From assembly GCF_040529335.1 (NCBI RefSeq), contig NZ_CP159534.1, positions 558,001 through 622,000 on the forward strand: a stretch of DNA of 64,000 nucleotides, read 5' to 3'. Position 1 is the first letter of the stretch. Each line of letters begins with the position of its first letter. The notes below the pieces were generated by a model. That model was not told the origin of the DNA and searched no databases. It saw nothing but the letters and a program-made list of their open reading frames with translations. Made by a program: the position numbers and the translations under genes. Below are positions 1 through 8,582 of this stretch, in pieces. This DNA is from Streptomyces sp. HUAS MG91. GTDB lineage: Bacteria > Actinomycetota > Actinomycetes > Streptomycetales > Streptomycetaceae.

Positions 1-1
1 G

Positions 2-118
2 GTGACGGTCAGCCGTCGGCAGATCTTCGGGGACCGCCTGACGGACTGGCCGGCGGACGATCTCGCGCGGTTCGCCGAGTACCTGGTGCGCTACAACGAG
101 GCCGCGCGGGACGACTGA
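2..118 (+). CDS. 3' end of a MarR-like regulator (partial)
   Basis: An open frame runs in from the left edge and stops with TGA at 116-118, giving the last 38 residues of a protein. The tail (DRLTDWPADDLARFAEYLVR) has the spacing of the C-terminal dimerisation helix of MarR-family regulators, where a 'l..w..edl..l..ll.rl' pattern is common. The DNA-binding domain lies outside the window, so the family call is an inference from a short helix. Its 3' end overlaps the convergent acetyltransferase gene by 28 bp. Confidence 0.45.
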   Translation: MTVSRRQIFGDRLTDWPADDLARFAEYLVRYNEAARDD

Positions 119-846
119 CCGGCCACCGGCACCCGCGCGGTGCGGAACCGCGTGGTGCGGCGCAGCCGGAAGCCCAGCGCCTCGTACAGCCGGATCGCGT
201 TCGTGTTGCCCGCGCCGGTGTGCAGGAACGGCGTCTCGCCGCGGTCCCTGATCCCGGCGGCGACGGCCCGCACGAGCCGGCCGGCGAGTCCCTGTCCGCG
301 GTACGCGGGGTCGGTGCAGACGGCGCTGATCTCGGTGAAGCCCGGCGGGTGCAGCCGCTCCCCCGCCATGGCGGCCAGCACTCCGTCGCGCCGGATCCCC
401 AGATACGTGCCGAGTTCGACGGTGCGCACCTCGAACGGTCCCGGCTCGGTGCGGGCCACCAGGTCCAGCATCTCCGGCACGTCGGCCTCGGTCAGCCGCA
501 CCGCCTCCGGGTCGTGCGCCGCGTCCACGGTGTCGTCGACGAACTGCACGCCGGGAATGTCGAAGACGGCCTCCCAGCCCGCGGGCAGTTCCGCGCTCGT
601 GCCGAGCACCGGCACGGTGCCGTCGGCGGCGGCGAACGCGGCCAGGTCCGCCCAGTCCGCGGGCGTGACGTCGTCGGGCAGGGCCACCCACGGCGTCACG
701 TCGGCCGGGTAGCGCAGCACCCGGCCGCGCCGCTCGGCGAAGCGCGCGTGCGGGCCGGTCAGAGCGGCGTACGCGGGGTTGTCCAGCGGGTGCGTCCCGG
801 CATCGGGAAGGCCGGCGCCCCCGTGCTCCTCGTACGTCTGCGTCAT
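91..846 (-). CDS. GNAT-family N-acetyltransferase
   Basis: A 251-residue protein with a C-terminal GNAT fold. The acetyl-CoA pyrophosphate loop is visible as TDPAYRGQGLAGRLVRAVAAG (about residues 180-200 after start correction), followed by the usual helix and the 'NTNAIRLYEALGF' strand-helix. The N-terminal half is a second, degenerate GNAT-like domain, as in many actinobacterial FR47-like acetyltransferases. An open frame extends 24 codons upstream, but the ATG at 846 (MTQTYEE) is preceded at good distance by AAGGGGA, so I use that start. The substrate is unknown; small amines or amino acids are typical for the family. The gene overlaps the 3' end of the MarR-like gene convergently. Confidence 0.82.
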   Translation of the reverse strand: MTQTYEEHGGAGLPDAGTHPLDNPAYAALTGPHARFAERRGRVLRYPADVTPWVALPDDVTPADWADLAAFAAADGTVPVLGTSAELPAGWEAVFDIPGVQFVDDTVDAAHDPEAVRLTEADVPEMLDLVARTEPGPFEVRTVELGTYLGIRRDGVLAAMAGERLHPPGFTEISAVCTDPAYRGQGLAGRLVRAVAAGIRDRGETPFLHTGAGNTNAIRLYEALGFRLRRTTRFRTARVPVAGQSSRAASL

Positions 847-1016
847 ACCGGTCCCCTTCGCCTGCGGTGGGTCGTGTTCCGTCGGGGCCGCTCCGTGTAC
901 CGGAGCGCCCCTCATCATCGAACCAGCAGGTCAGTGCCTTCATTCCCGTGCGCGCAGGGTGTTCATGAACCTGCAATGTGTTGCCGCGCGGTGATCGTTC
1001 TTGGCATGCTGGCGCG

Positions 1017-1673
1017 ATGCCGACGATGCCGATCCACGACCAGGTCGACGCGCTGCTCGCCGCCGCCGACGCGGGCCCCCTGCCGATCGTCGCCGCCGGT
1101 GACCCGGTGCTGCGCCGCCCCGCCGAACCCGTCGACGGGCAGCTCTCCGACACCGCCCTCGCCCGGCTCGTCGAAGTGATGCGCCGCACCATGCACGAGG
1201 CGCCCGGTGTCGGCCTCGCGGCGCCGCAGATCGGGGTGGCGCTGCGGCTCGCGGTGCTGGAGGACGCGGCGACGGTGACCGAGGAGGTGGCGACGGCCCG
1301 GGGCCGGGTGCCGCAGCCGTTCCGGGTCCTGGTCAATCCGTCGTACGAAGCCGTGGACGGCGGGCGCCGGGTGGCGTTCTACGAGGGATGTCTGAGCGTG
1401 CCGGGCTACCAGGCGGTGGTCGCCCGGCACGAGCGGGTGCGGCTGCGCGCCCTGGACGAGCGCGGGCGCGCCGTCGACGAGGAGATCGGCGGCTGGCCCG
1501 CGCGAATCGTGCAGCACGAGACGGACCATCTGAACGGCACCCTGTATCTGGACCGTGCCGAACTGCGCTCCCTGGCGTCGACGCAGACGCGGGCGGCGGT
1601 GGAGCGCTGGGCGCAGCCGACACCCGTGCTGGCCGCTGCCGAGCTGGGTTTCGCGCTGCCGGAGTCCGGCTGA
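1017..1673 (+). CDS. def: Peptide deformylase
   Basis: Removes the formyl group from the N-terminal methionine of nascent proteins; an Fe2+ (or Zn2+) hydrolase at the ribosome. All three family motifs are intact: GVGLAAPQIG (residues 64-73), EGCLSVPG (123-130, metal ligand Cys125) and HETDHLNG (167-174, two metal-ligand His and the catalytic Glu). The length of 218 is normal for actinobacterial forms. The frame opens at 978, but the ATG at 1017 (MPTMPIHD) gives the family-length N-terminus. Streptomyces usually carry several def paralogues; this one is solitary, not next to fmt, so it may be an accessory copy. Confidence 0.95.
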   Translation: MPTMPIHDQVDALLAAADAGPLPIVAAGDPVLRRPAEPVDGQLSDTALARLVEVMRRTMHEAPGVGLAAPQIGVALRLAVLEDAATVTEEVATARGRVPQPFRVLVNPSYEAVDGGRRVAFYEGCLSVPGYQAVVARHERVRLRALDERGRAVDEEIGGWPARIVQHETDHLNGTLYLDRAELRSLASTQTRAAVERWAQPTPVLAAAELGFALPESG

Positions 1674-1676
1674 CCG

Positions 1677-2471
1677 TCACTCCATGGGCGGCATCTCGCC
1701 CTGGGTCTTCGTGACGTCGATGACGGAGAACGCGCAGCCCTGCGGGTCGGCGACCGAGGCCATCCGGCCGAACGGGCTGTCCATCGGCCCGAAGTGCAGC
1801 TTGCCGCCGAGGCGCTGCACGGTGGCGACGGCGTCGTCGCAGTCCTCGACGACGAAGTACACGTTGACGTACGACGGCACGTGCTCCGGGAAGCCGTCGC
1901 CCATCTGCATCCGGCCGAGGACGGGCGCGTCGTCGAGCATCCAGACGTGGAAGTCGACGTGTTCGTCGGCGACCTTCTTGGCGTCGTAGGGGAAGACGGT
2001 CGTGAAGAACGCGTCGGTCTTGGCGGCGTCGCGGGTGTTGACCTCGGCCCAGCAGTACGCTCCGGGTTCGTTGACCGCCTCGAAGCCCTCGTGCGAGCCG
2101 GGCTGCCAGAGGCTGAACATGACGCCGGCCGGGTCCTGGACGGTGACCATGGTGCCGAAGTCGGAGACCGGCATCGGCTCCATCATCAGGGTGCCGCCCG
2201 CGCCCGTGATCTTCTCGGCGCTGGCCGCGACGTCGGGGGCGGCGAGGTAGAGGTTCCAGGACGGCGGGACGCCCTCCGCGCCGGGCATCTGCGGCACGAG
2301 GGCGGCGACGTGCTTGCCGTCGGCGTTCTTCGCCTGCGTGTAGTTGCCGAACTCCTCGGCTCCCGGGTCGTAGGTCCAGCCGAACAGTTCGGCGTAGAAG
2401 GCCTTCGCCGCCTCCAGGTCCGGATACATGGCATCGGCCCAGATGGGCGTGCCCTCGGGACGTACGGACAT
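1677..2471 (-). CDS. Two-domain VOC (glyoxalase/bleomycin-resistance fold) protein
   Basis: A 264-residue protein made of two vicinal-oxygen-chelate modules in tandem. The first (about 1-125) contains the 'AKAFYAELFGW' helix and the closing 'DPAGVMFSLWQ' strand; the second (about 135-255) has 'TDAFFTTVFPY' and 'DPQGCAFSVID'. The arrangement matches the CFP32/27-kDa glyoxalase-like proteins of actinomycetes. The start is taken as ATG 2471 because GGAAGG lies nine bases upstream; the in-frame GTG at 2480 directly abuts that ribosome site. Metal ligands and substrate cannot be assigned with confidence. The gene is convergent with def, four bases apart. Confidence 0.85.
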   Translation of the reverse strand: MSVRPEGTPIWADAMYPDLEAAKAFYAELFGWTYDPGAEEFGNYTQAKNADGKHVAALVPQMPGAEGVPPSWNLYLAAPDVAASAEKITGAGGTLMMEPMPVSDFGTMVTVQDPAGVMFSLWQPGSHEGFEAVNEPGAYCWAEVNTRDAAKTDAFFTTVFPYDAKKVADEHVDFHVWMLDDAPVLGRMQMGDGFPEHVPSYVNVYFVVEDCDDAVATVQRLGGKLHFGPMDSPFGRMASVADPQGCAFSVIDVTKTQGEMPPME

Positions 2472-2531
2472 GACGCGCACCCTTCCGTGGGGGTGCCGGA
2501 CGGCGGTGCGCCCGGCGGCTACGGTTCCACG

Positions 2532-3185
2532 CTAGGCGCGCGGGCCCCCGTCCGCGATCGGTGTGCGGGACTGCGTCCGGGGCGCGGGATCGAGCGCGGG
2601 CGCCACCACGGCGAACGCCTCGTCGAGGAGGGCCACCGGGTCCCGCGCCGCGTCGCCGGCGCTCCAGCGCCGCAGCACGACGTGGAACGTGGTGAGTGCG
2701 GTGCCCGCGGCCAGCGCCGGATACGGGTCGGCGGCGGGGTCGCGGCCGGTCCTGCGGGCCAGCTCCGCCGCGAGGTCGTCGCGCCAGCGATCCTGGTGCT
2801 CGAGGAACCGGCCGAGCAGCGCCGGTGTGCGCAGGATCAGCCGGACCACGCGCAGCGCGCGCTCGGAGTCGGCGGCGCAGGTGGTGACGGGCACCCGGAC
2901 GGTGTGGAGCAGTGCCTCGGACGGCGTCTCGCCGTCCGGCCGGTCCGCGAGCGCGGTGCGCATGTCGTCGCCCATGCCGGCCAGGAACTGGACGACGACG
3001 TCCTCCTTGGACCGGAAGTACCGGAAGAACGTCCGCTTCGAGACCCCGGCCGACGCCACGATCTCGTCGACGGTGACGGCGTCGAAGCCTCTGACGGCCA
3101 GCAGTTGCAGCGCCGCCTCGGTCAGTTCGTCGGCGACGAGCTGCCGCTTGCGCTCGGCGAGGGTCGCATCGGCTCGGGTACTCAC
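2532..3185 (-). CDS. TetR-family transcriptional regulator
   Basis: A 217-residue regulator with an N-terminal TetR helix-turn-helix (ALQLLAVRGFDAVTVDEIVA, then AGVSKRTFFRYFRSKEDVV, residues about 25-65) and a helical ligand-binding domain. It is transcribed divergently from a short-chain dehydrogenase/reductase gene. The 82-bp intergenic space contains a 21-bp near-palindrome, so it most likely represses itself and the SDR gene. The C-terminus carries an 'ALTTFHVVLRRWS' helix seen in the MftR-like TetR group. The ligand is unknown. Confidence 0.9.
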   Translation of the reverse strand: MSTRADATLAERKRQLVADELTEAALQLLAVRGFDAVTVDEIVASAGVSKRTFFRYFRSKEDVVVQFLAGMGDDMRTALADRPDGETPSEALLHTVRVPVTTCAADSERALRVVRLILRTPALLGRFLEHQDRWRDDLAAELARRTGRDPAADPYPALAAGTALTTFHVVLRRWSAGDAARDPVALLDEAFAVVAPALDPAPRTQSRTPIADGGPRA

Positions 3186-3224
3186 CCCGGCATCCTACAT
3201 GCCGTGCCTTCTCTGGCACGGACA

Positions 3225-3245
3225 GCACTTCTTGACACCAAGTGC
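3225..3245. promoter_or_regulatory. Putative TetR operator over the SDR promoter
   Basis: A 21-bp near-palindrome with perfect 6-bp outer arms, GCACTT (3225-3230) and AAGTGC (3240-3245), and further inner symmetry. It covers a perfect -35 box TTGACA at 3232-3237; a weak -10 (CAATCT, 3255-3260) follows at 17 bp. A start site 7-8 bases further on would fall at the ATG at 3268, so the SDR message may be leaderless. The site is placed to control both divergent genes. Binding is inferred from position and symmetry. Confidence 0.65.
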
Positions 3246-3267
3246 CATCGGAGTCAATCTGTGCCGC

Positions 3268-4200
3268 ATGACACGGGAGCGATGGACCGATGACCGGATG
3301 TCCGACCAGAGCGGCCGCACGGCCGTCGTCACGGGGGCGAACAGCGGGGTGGGGCTCGCGACCGCCCGGGCACTCGCGCGGCGCGGGGCGCGGGTGGTCC
3401 TCGCGGTGCGCGACGTCGACCGGGGCCGCCGCGCCGCCGCCGACATCACCGCCGGGTTCCCGGCCGCCCGGCTCGACGTGCGCCACCTGGACCTGGCCGA
3501 CCTCGACTCCGTCCGCGCGTTCGCCGACGGGACACGGGCCGAGCGGCAGCGGCTCGATCTGCTCGTCAACAACGCCGGGGTGATGGCGCCGCCGCGCACG
3601 CTCGGCGCGCAGGGCCACGAGGTGCAGTTCGCGACGAACCATCTGGGGCACTTCGCCCTCACCGGGCTGCTCCTCGACCTGCTCGGCCGGGGCGCCGATC
3701 CCCGGGTGGTGACGGTGAGTTCGCCCAATCACCGGCAGGGCCGGATCGACTTCGACGACCTGGACGGCGAGCGCGCCTACTCGCCCATGGGCCACTACGG
3801 CCAGTCGAAGCTCGCGAACGCCGTCTTCGGGCTGCACCTGCACCGGCTGCTCGCGCGGACCGACAGCCCGGTCCGCAGCGTGCTCGCCCATCCCGGGTAC
3901 GTGGCGACGAATCTCCAGAAGGGAACCCCGGTCGCGGGAGTGCGGCTGCTGTACGGGCGGCTGCTCGCGCCGCTCGCCCAGAAACCGGCCGACGGAGCGC
4001 TGTCCGTGCTCTACGCGGCGACCGAACCGGGCGTCCGGGGCGGCGAGTTCATCGCGCCGGGCGGCCGGGGCGAGTTGCGCGGGGCGCCGACCAGGGTGGA
4101 GCCCGCGCCGCGCGCCACGGACGCCGTCACCGGCCGCCGCCTGTGGGAGGTGTCAGAGCGGCTGACCGGTGTGCGTTTCCCGCTGCCGGTGGCCGGTTGA
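3268..4200 (+). CDS. Short-chain dehydrogenase/reductase
   Basis: A 310-residue classical/extended SDR of the retinol-dehydrogenase-like group. The NAD(P) site TGANSGVGLATARALA is at about residues 20-35, NNAGVMAPP at about 100, and the YxxxK catalytic pair appears as YGQSKLANA (about 178-186) with the Ser in VTVSSPNH. The start at 3268 (MTRERWTDD) matches the N-terminus usual in this subfamily; ATG 3298 is an alternative. It is divergent from a TetR gene with a shared operator, suggesting induction by a carbonyl or alcohol substrate. The 3' end overlaps the convergent DUF2156 gene by 74 bp. Confidence 0.9.
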   Translation: MTRERWTDDRMSDQSGRTAVVTGANSGVGLATARALARRGARVVLAVRDVDRGRRAAADITAGFPAARLDVRHLDLADLDSVRAFADGTRAERQRLDLLVNNAGVMAPPRTLGAQGHEVQFATNHLGHFALTGLLLDLLGRGADPRVVTVSSPNHRQGRIDFDDLDGERAYSPMGHYGQSKLANAVFGLHLHRLLARTDSPVRSVLAHPGYVATNLQKGTPVAGVRLLYGRLLAPLAQKPADGALSVLYAATEPGVRGGEFIAPGGRGELRGAPTRVEPAPRATDAVTGRRLWEVSERLTGVRFPLPVAG

Positions 4201-5902
4201 ACGGCCGGCGGCTCCGCGTCCACTGGCGCAGCCGCTCGGCGGGCCGGGGCAGGACCACGAACGCCTCGGCCTGGAGGCAGGCCCAGCCGATGCGGGGCAG
4301 GTCGCGGGCGGTGGGGTAGACGACGAAGCGGGGCTGCCACTCGGGCTGGAACTTGGCGTTGAACCGGTACAGCGACTCGATCTGGAACCAGCGGGAGACG
4401 AAGACCAGCAGGGACCGCCACACCCTCAGCACCGGTCCCGCGCCGAGCCGTTCGCCGCGCGCCAGCGCGGCGCGGAAGACCGCGAAGTTGAGGGAGACCC
4501 GGCTGACGCCGAGGGCGGGCGCGTCGCGCAGGGCGGCGACGATGAGGAGTTCGTTCAGACCGGGTTCGGCGGTGCGGTCGCGGCGCATCAGGTCGAGCGA
4601 GAGTCCGTCGCCGCCCCAGGGCACGAAGTGCAGCAGCGCGCGCACCTGTTCGTGTCCGGTCGCGTCCTTCTGGTGGGCGGTGACGACGACGCAGTCCCCG
4701 TCGGCGGGGTCGCCGAAGCGGCCGAGCGCCATGGAGAACCCGCGCTCGGTGGCGCTCCCCCGCCAGGCCGCGGCGGCCTCGCGGAGCTGCTGCTTCTCGG
4801 TGTCGTCGAGGTCGCGCACACGGCGGGTGCGGCAGGAGTACCCGGCGCGCTCGATGCGGTGCACCATCTGCCGTACGTTGCGCATGGCGCGCCCGGAGAG
4901 GGTGAACGCGGCGCAGTCGACGATGGCCTCGTCGCCCAGCTCCAGGGCGCGCAGGCCTCCTTCGCGGATCCACACCTGTCCGCCGAGTTCGCTGCAGCCC
5001 ATGACCGCGGGGGTCCAGGCGTGCCGCTCGCACCGGTCGAGGAACTCCTTGATGGCGCCGGGCCAGGCCTCGGGATCGCCGATCGGATCACCGCCGGCGA
5101 GGGCGACGCCGGAGACGACCCGGTAGCCGATGGCCGCCTTGCCCGTCGGGGAGAACAGGACGGACTTGTCACCGCGCAGCGCGAAGTAGCCGAGCGAGTC
5201 GCGCCGCCCCTCGCGGTCGAGGAGGGCGCGCAGCCGGGCCGAGCCGTCCGCGGGCACGAGCCGCACCGGACGCAGCACGAGGTACGTCGTGGTGGCGCCG
5301 GTGACCAGACCGAGTGCGAGCAGCGACAGATGCACGGCGTCGCCGACACCGTCGGACGCGTACGTCAGGGGTCCACCCGCGCCCACGAGCCCGTACGCCA
5401 CCTGCTGTACACGGTCGCCGAACGAGATCCGGCCTCCGGCCTCGTCGCCCGCGCGCACCCCGACGATCAGCAGGCCGATGCCGAAGCTGAGCGTGCCGAG
5501 CACGAGCAGATTGCTCAGGGCGCGGATACGGCCGCGCGGGTCGCTGCGGGCGTGGAACTCGCCGCGGAACACGACGAGTCCGGCGCACAGCAGCGCGGAG
5601 ACGGCCGCGGCGACGAACGCGTGATGGCGCAGTCCCTGGATGACGGCGCTGCCCGCGAGCAGCACGACGGCGGCCTCCCAGGCCCGCCGTTTGCGGCGGC
5701 GCAGGCCGCGCGCGAGCAGTACGAGGAGGAGGCCCGAGGCGAGCGCGGCGGCGCGGGCGATGTCGTCGGCGAGCCCGGGGACGTAGGGCGCGATGCGCTC
5801 GATACGGGTGACGCGGACGTGCGGGAAGACGGCCGTCGCGATGTCGAGGAGCCCGATGAGCAGGCACGTGTGACCGGCCACGGCGGCAGGGCGAGGTTTC
5901 AC
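4127..5902 (-). CDS. MprF-like DUF2156 protein (phosphatidylglycerol lysyltransferase domain)
   Basis: A 591-residue protein with about six hydrophobic segments in its first 230 residues (for example LLIGLLDIATAVF, ALASGLLLVLLARGL, LLVLGTLSFGIGLLIVGV) followed by a soluble DUF2156/GNAT-like domain. Recognisable landmarks are 'DSLGYFALRGDKSVLFS', 'GYRVVSGVALAGGDPIG' and 'MDLMRRD'-like 'LSLDLMRRD'. In MprF/LysX this domain transfers an amino acid from tRNA to phosphatidylglycerol, lowering surface charge. There is no LysRS domain here, so the aminoacyl-tRNA donor or even the reaction is uncertain. A GTG at 5902 is used as start; the open frame continues far upstream as an antisense shadow of the esterase gene. 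Confidence 0.82.
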   Translation of the reverse strand: MKPRPAAVAGHTCLLIGLLDIATAVFPHVRVTRIERIAPYVPGLADDIARAAALASGLLLVLLARGLRRRKRRAWEAAVVLLAGSAVIQGLRHHAFVAAAVSALLCAGLVVFRGEFHARSDPRGRIRALSNLLVLGTLSFGIGLLIVGVRAGDEAGGRISFGDRVQQVAYGLVGAGGPLTYASDGVGDAVHLSLLALGLVTGATTTYLVLRPVRLVPADGSARLRALLDREGRRDSLGYFALRGDKSVLFSPTGKAAIGYRVVSGVALAGGDPIGDPEAWPGAIKEFLDRCERHAWTPAVMGCSELGGQVWIREGGLRALELGDEAIVDCAAFTLSGRAMRNVRQMVHRIERAGYSCRTRRVRDLDDTEKQQLREAAAAWRGSATERGFSMALGRFGDPADGDCVVVTAHQKDATGHEQVRALLHFVPWGGDGLSLDLMRRDRTAEPGLNELLIVAALRDAPALGVSRVSLNFAVFRAALARGERLGAGPVLRVWRSLLVFVSRWFQIESLYRFNAKFQPEWQPRFVVYPTARDLPRIGWACLQAEAFVVLPRPAERLRQWTRSRRPFNRPPAAGNAHRSAALTPPTGGGR

Positions 5903-6064
5903 AGCCGCCGAGCGTAGGGACGCCGGACTCCGGTGGAGTAAGAGCGGGTGAGGAGGAGGGTAAGAAGGCGCGCCGCGGCCAACCAGCCTGCCCCTCGCGG
6001 TCTCTTCACCGGAGGAAGCTGCGGGTTCGGCGGGTGCGTCGCCCGGGCGAGAGGAGAGGTGCGG

Positions 6065-7288
6065 ATGGGCCTGACGAGTCGGACGTTGCTGTACGCGACG
6101 GTGCTGATCGCATTGGGCTGCGTGGGTCTGACGGTGTGGGTGTGGCCACGTCTCGCGAGCCGGGGCCCGCTGCCCGTGCTCGGCAGGCTCGGGGCGATCG
6201 TGGTGACGCAGTTCGCCGTGCTGCTGGCGTGCGCGGTGGCGGTGAACGGTGAGTTCGAGTTCTACGGCACGTGGGACGAACTGCTCGGCCATGTGTCGAC
6301 CGCTCCCGCGCACATCGCCGAACTCGGCACCGGGAGCGGGGTCTACGCCCAGCACACCGAGCTGGTGCAGCCCGCCGGGCCGCAGGGCCTGGACCGCGTC
6401 AAGGGGCTGCCGGTGGGGCCGCCCGCGAAGGTCGGGCGGGTGGAGTCGGTGCGCATCATCGGGCGGCGCACCCGCGCGATCGACCCGGCGTTCGTGTATC
6501 TGCCGCCGCAGTACTTCCAGCGCCAGTTCCACCGGCAGCGCTTCCCGGTGATCGTGGCGATCAGCGGTTATCCGGGCGGGATCATGAATCTCGCCTCGTT
6601 CCTGCACGTGCCGCAGACCGCGGGTCAGCTGGAGCGGGCGAACCGGTTGCAGCCGACGGTGATCGTGATGGTGCGGCCGACGATCGCCCCGCCCCGGGAC
6701 ACCGAGTGCGTGGACGTGCCGGGCGGGCCGCAGGCGGAGACGTTCTTCACCAAGGACCTGCCGGAGGCGGTCAAGGCGGCCTACCGGGTGGGCCACGACC
6801 CGAGCGCGTGGGGTGCGCTCGGCTACTCGTCGGGCGGCAGCTGCGCCCTGCAACTCGCGCTGCGCGACCCGAAGGTGTACACGTCGGCCGCCGCGCTGTC
6901 GGCCGACTACAAGGTGAGCGACGATCTGACGACGGGCAGCCTGTTCGGTTCGGGACCGCTCGCCGCGCGCCGCGCGGAGGGCCACGACCTGATCTGGCGG
7001 CTGCACCATCTGCCGGTGCCGCGGGTGTCGGTCCTGGTGGCCAGCAGCCGGCAGGGCGAGCGGGACTACGGGCCCACGCTGCGGTTCCTCAAGGCGGTGC
7101 GGGCGCCGATGACGTCGGCCCGGATCATCCTGCCGCGCGGCAGCCACCACTTCACCACATGGGTGCGCGAGATCGGGCCCGCGATGGAGTGGATGGGGCA
7201 GCAGCTGACGTTCCCCCAGGACACGACACCGGCGCCACGCCCGCCGCGCAGGACCGCGCAGGCCGCGGCACCGCCGAAAAGGCGGTGA
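6065..7288 (+). CDS. Membrane-anchored esterase-family alpha/beta hydrolase
   Basis: A 407-residue protein. Two hydrophobic segments near the N-terminus (TLLYATVLIALGCVGLTVWV, about 6-25, and AIVVTQFAVLLACAVAV, about 40-57) are followed by an extracytoplasmic esterase domain of the antigen-85/esterase D type. The nucleophile elbow is GYSSGGS (about 255-261) and the likely catalytic His sits in RGSHHFTTW (about 360). The start ATG 6065 has AGGAGAGG just upstream. The gene is divergent from the DUF2156 lipid-modifying gene, so a cell-envelope role is plausible. The substrate is unknown; related proteins act on acyl esters or transfer mycolate-like acyl groups. Confidence 0.85.
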   Translation: MGLTSRTLLYATVLIALGCVGLTVWVWPRLASRGPLPVLGRLGAIVVTQFAVLLACAVAVNGEFEFYGTWDELLGHVSTAPAHIAELGTGSGVYAQHTELVQPAGPQGLDRVKGLPVGPPAKVGRVESVRIIGRRTRAIDPAFVYLPPQYFQRQFHRQRFPVIVAISGYPGGIMNLASFLHVPQTAGQLERANRLQPTVIVMVRPTIAPPRDTECVDVPGGPQAETFFTKDLPEAVKAAYRVGHDPSAWGALGYSSGGSCALQLALRDPKVYTSAAALSADYKVSDDLTTGSLFGSGPLAARRAEGHDLIWRLHHLPVPRVSVLVASSRQGERDYGPTLRFLKAVRAPMTSARIILPRGSHHFTTWVREIGPAMEWMGQQLTFPQDTTPAPRPPRRTAQAAAPPKRR

Positions 7289-7315
7289 CGCCGGGCCGGG
7301 CGCCGGGTGGCCGGA

Positions 7316-8347
7316 TCAGCCCGCGACGCGGACGCCGAACTGGAAGCTGCCGATCGTGCTCATCGACTCGTAGCGGACGACGGCGCCCGGGTACGGGGCG
7401 TGGATCACCTGGCCGTTGCCCGCGTAGAGGCCCACGTGCTCGGTGTTGTTGAAGAAGACGAGGTCGCCGGGCTTGAGGGCGCTCATGCCGATGTGGGCTC
7501 CGTCGTTGACCTGGGTGTACGTGACCCGGGAGATCTGGACGCCGGCCTGCGCGTACGCCCACTGGGTCAGGCCCGAGCAGTCGTAGGAGTTGGGGCCGGT
7601 GCCGCCGCGGACGTACGGCTTGCCGATCTGGCTGGCGGCGGCACTCAGGGCGGCGGCGCCGAACTTGGAGCCGGCGACCTCGTCGCCGAGGTCGACGCGG
7701 CTCGCGGAGGAGCGGCTGGCGCGGGTCTCGGCGTCGGCCATGGCCTTGCGCTCGGCGGCGGTCAGGGAGTTGAGGAGCTTCTGCGCCTCGCTCAGCTTGC
7801 CCTGGATCTCCCGCTTCTTCTTGCCGAGCTCGGTGCGGGTGTCGGCGAGGTCCTTGAGCTTCTCGGACGCCTCGGCACGCTCCTGGGCGAGCGTGCGCTG
7901 CTTCGCCTGGACCTTCTTCAGTGACTCCAGCTGCTGTGCGGAGAGCGAGTCGAGCGTGGACGCCTTGTCGAGGTAGTCGTCCGGGTTCGCGGAGAGGAAG
8001 AGCTGCACCGAGGCGTCGATGCCGCCGGAGCGGTACTGCTCGCTGGCCATCGCGCCGATGCCGGCGCGCAGTTCGTTCAGCTCGCTCTGCTCGCGCGCGA
8101 CCTTGTCCTGGAGCCGGCCGATCTCCTTCTCCAGCCTGTCCTGGTTCTCCTTGGCCCCGTCGTACTGGTTGGTGGCCCGCTCCGCCTCTTCGTAGAGCTT
8201 GTCGACCTTGGCCTTGACCTCGCTCTTCGTGGGCTTCGGGGCCGCGTTGGCGGCCTGGGAGGTCAGGGCGACGGCCGCGGCGGCGGTCGCGGTGAGCACG
8301 GTCACGCGGGTGCGGCTCGGCTGCTTGGGTCGACGGTGGGACGCCAC
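7316..8347 (-). CDS. Secreted NlpC/P60 peptidoglycan endopeptidase
   Basis: A 343-residue cell-wall hydrolase. A signal peptide (RTRVTVLTATAAAAVALTSQ, ending about ANAA) is followed by a long charged coiled-coil (about 45-210) and a C-terminal NlpC/P60 domain. The catalytic Cys is in SYDCSGLTQW and the His in NTEHVGLYAG; a third polar residue is in VIHAP. It probably cleaves stem peptides in peptidoglycan, as RipA-type enzymes do. The start is GTG 8347 (VASHRRPKQPSR) because AAGGAG lies nine bases upstream; the frame opens 24 codons earlier. A PHO-box-like direct repeat lies in the upstream region. I saw no clear ydaO-type riboswitch. Confidence 0.92.
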   Translation of the reverse strand: MASHRRPKQPSRTRVTVLTATAAAAVALTSQAANAAPKPTKSEVKAKVDKLYEEAERATNQYDGAKENQDRLEKEIGRLQDKVAREQSELNELRAGIGAMASEQYRSGGIDASVQLFLSANPDDYLDKASTLDSLSAQQLESLKKVQAKQRTLAQERAEASEKLKDLADTRTELGKKKREIQGKLSEAQKLLNSLTAAERKAMADAETRASRSSASRVDLGDEVAGSKFGAAALSAAASQIGKPYVRGGTGPNSYDCSGLTQWAYAQAGVQISRVTYTQVNDGAHIGMSALKPGDLVFFNNTEHVGLYAGNGQVIHAPYPGAVVRYESMSTIGSFQFGVRVAG

Positions 8348-8465
8348 GAAGGCGAGCTCCTTCATCCTCCGGCCGCCCACGGAGGAGCCCATGGACGGTG
8401 TCCCTCCACCGTCACGCACCTGATGTGAGTGATCGCCCGAGTGGAAGGTCGAAGCCCTGACACTA

Positions 8466-8482
8466 GTGACCTTCCTGTGACC
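8466..8482 (-). promoter_or_regulatory. PHO-box-like direct repeat upstream of the NlpC/P60 gene
   Basis: On the minus strand GGTCAC occurs twice, starting 11 bases apart (GGTCACAGGAAGGTCAC). Streptomyces PhoP binds 11-bp direct-repeat units with a GTTCACC-like core, so the spacing and core resemble a PHO box. It lies about 120 bp upstream of the hydrolase start codon. A regulatory role is inferred. Confidence 0.4.
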
Positions 8483-8582
8483 ATTTCAAAGTCTGTTGTG
8501 AAAAAACTCGGTCATACCCTGCATTCTTTGCACACAATTCACGTGCAGTAATGCCTATTTGACGCTGTGTCGCGTTCCGGAG

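Noticed and set aside
1333..3891. 852-residue minus-strand open frame
   Set aside because: Crosses five well-supported genes in other frames and is Arg/Pro-rich without any family resemblance.
4127..7150. 1007-residue minus-strand open frame across the esterase gene
   Set aside because: Only its last 591 residues look like protein (the DUF2156 protein). The upstream part is low-complexity His/Arg/Pro sequence antisense to the esterase gene.
8348..8560. c-di-AMP (ydaO) riboswitch upstream of the NlpC/P60 gene
   Set aside because: Such riboswitches often precede NlpC/P60 genes in actinobacteria, but the conserved core sequences were not found in this 210-bp leader.
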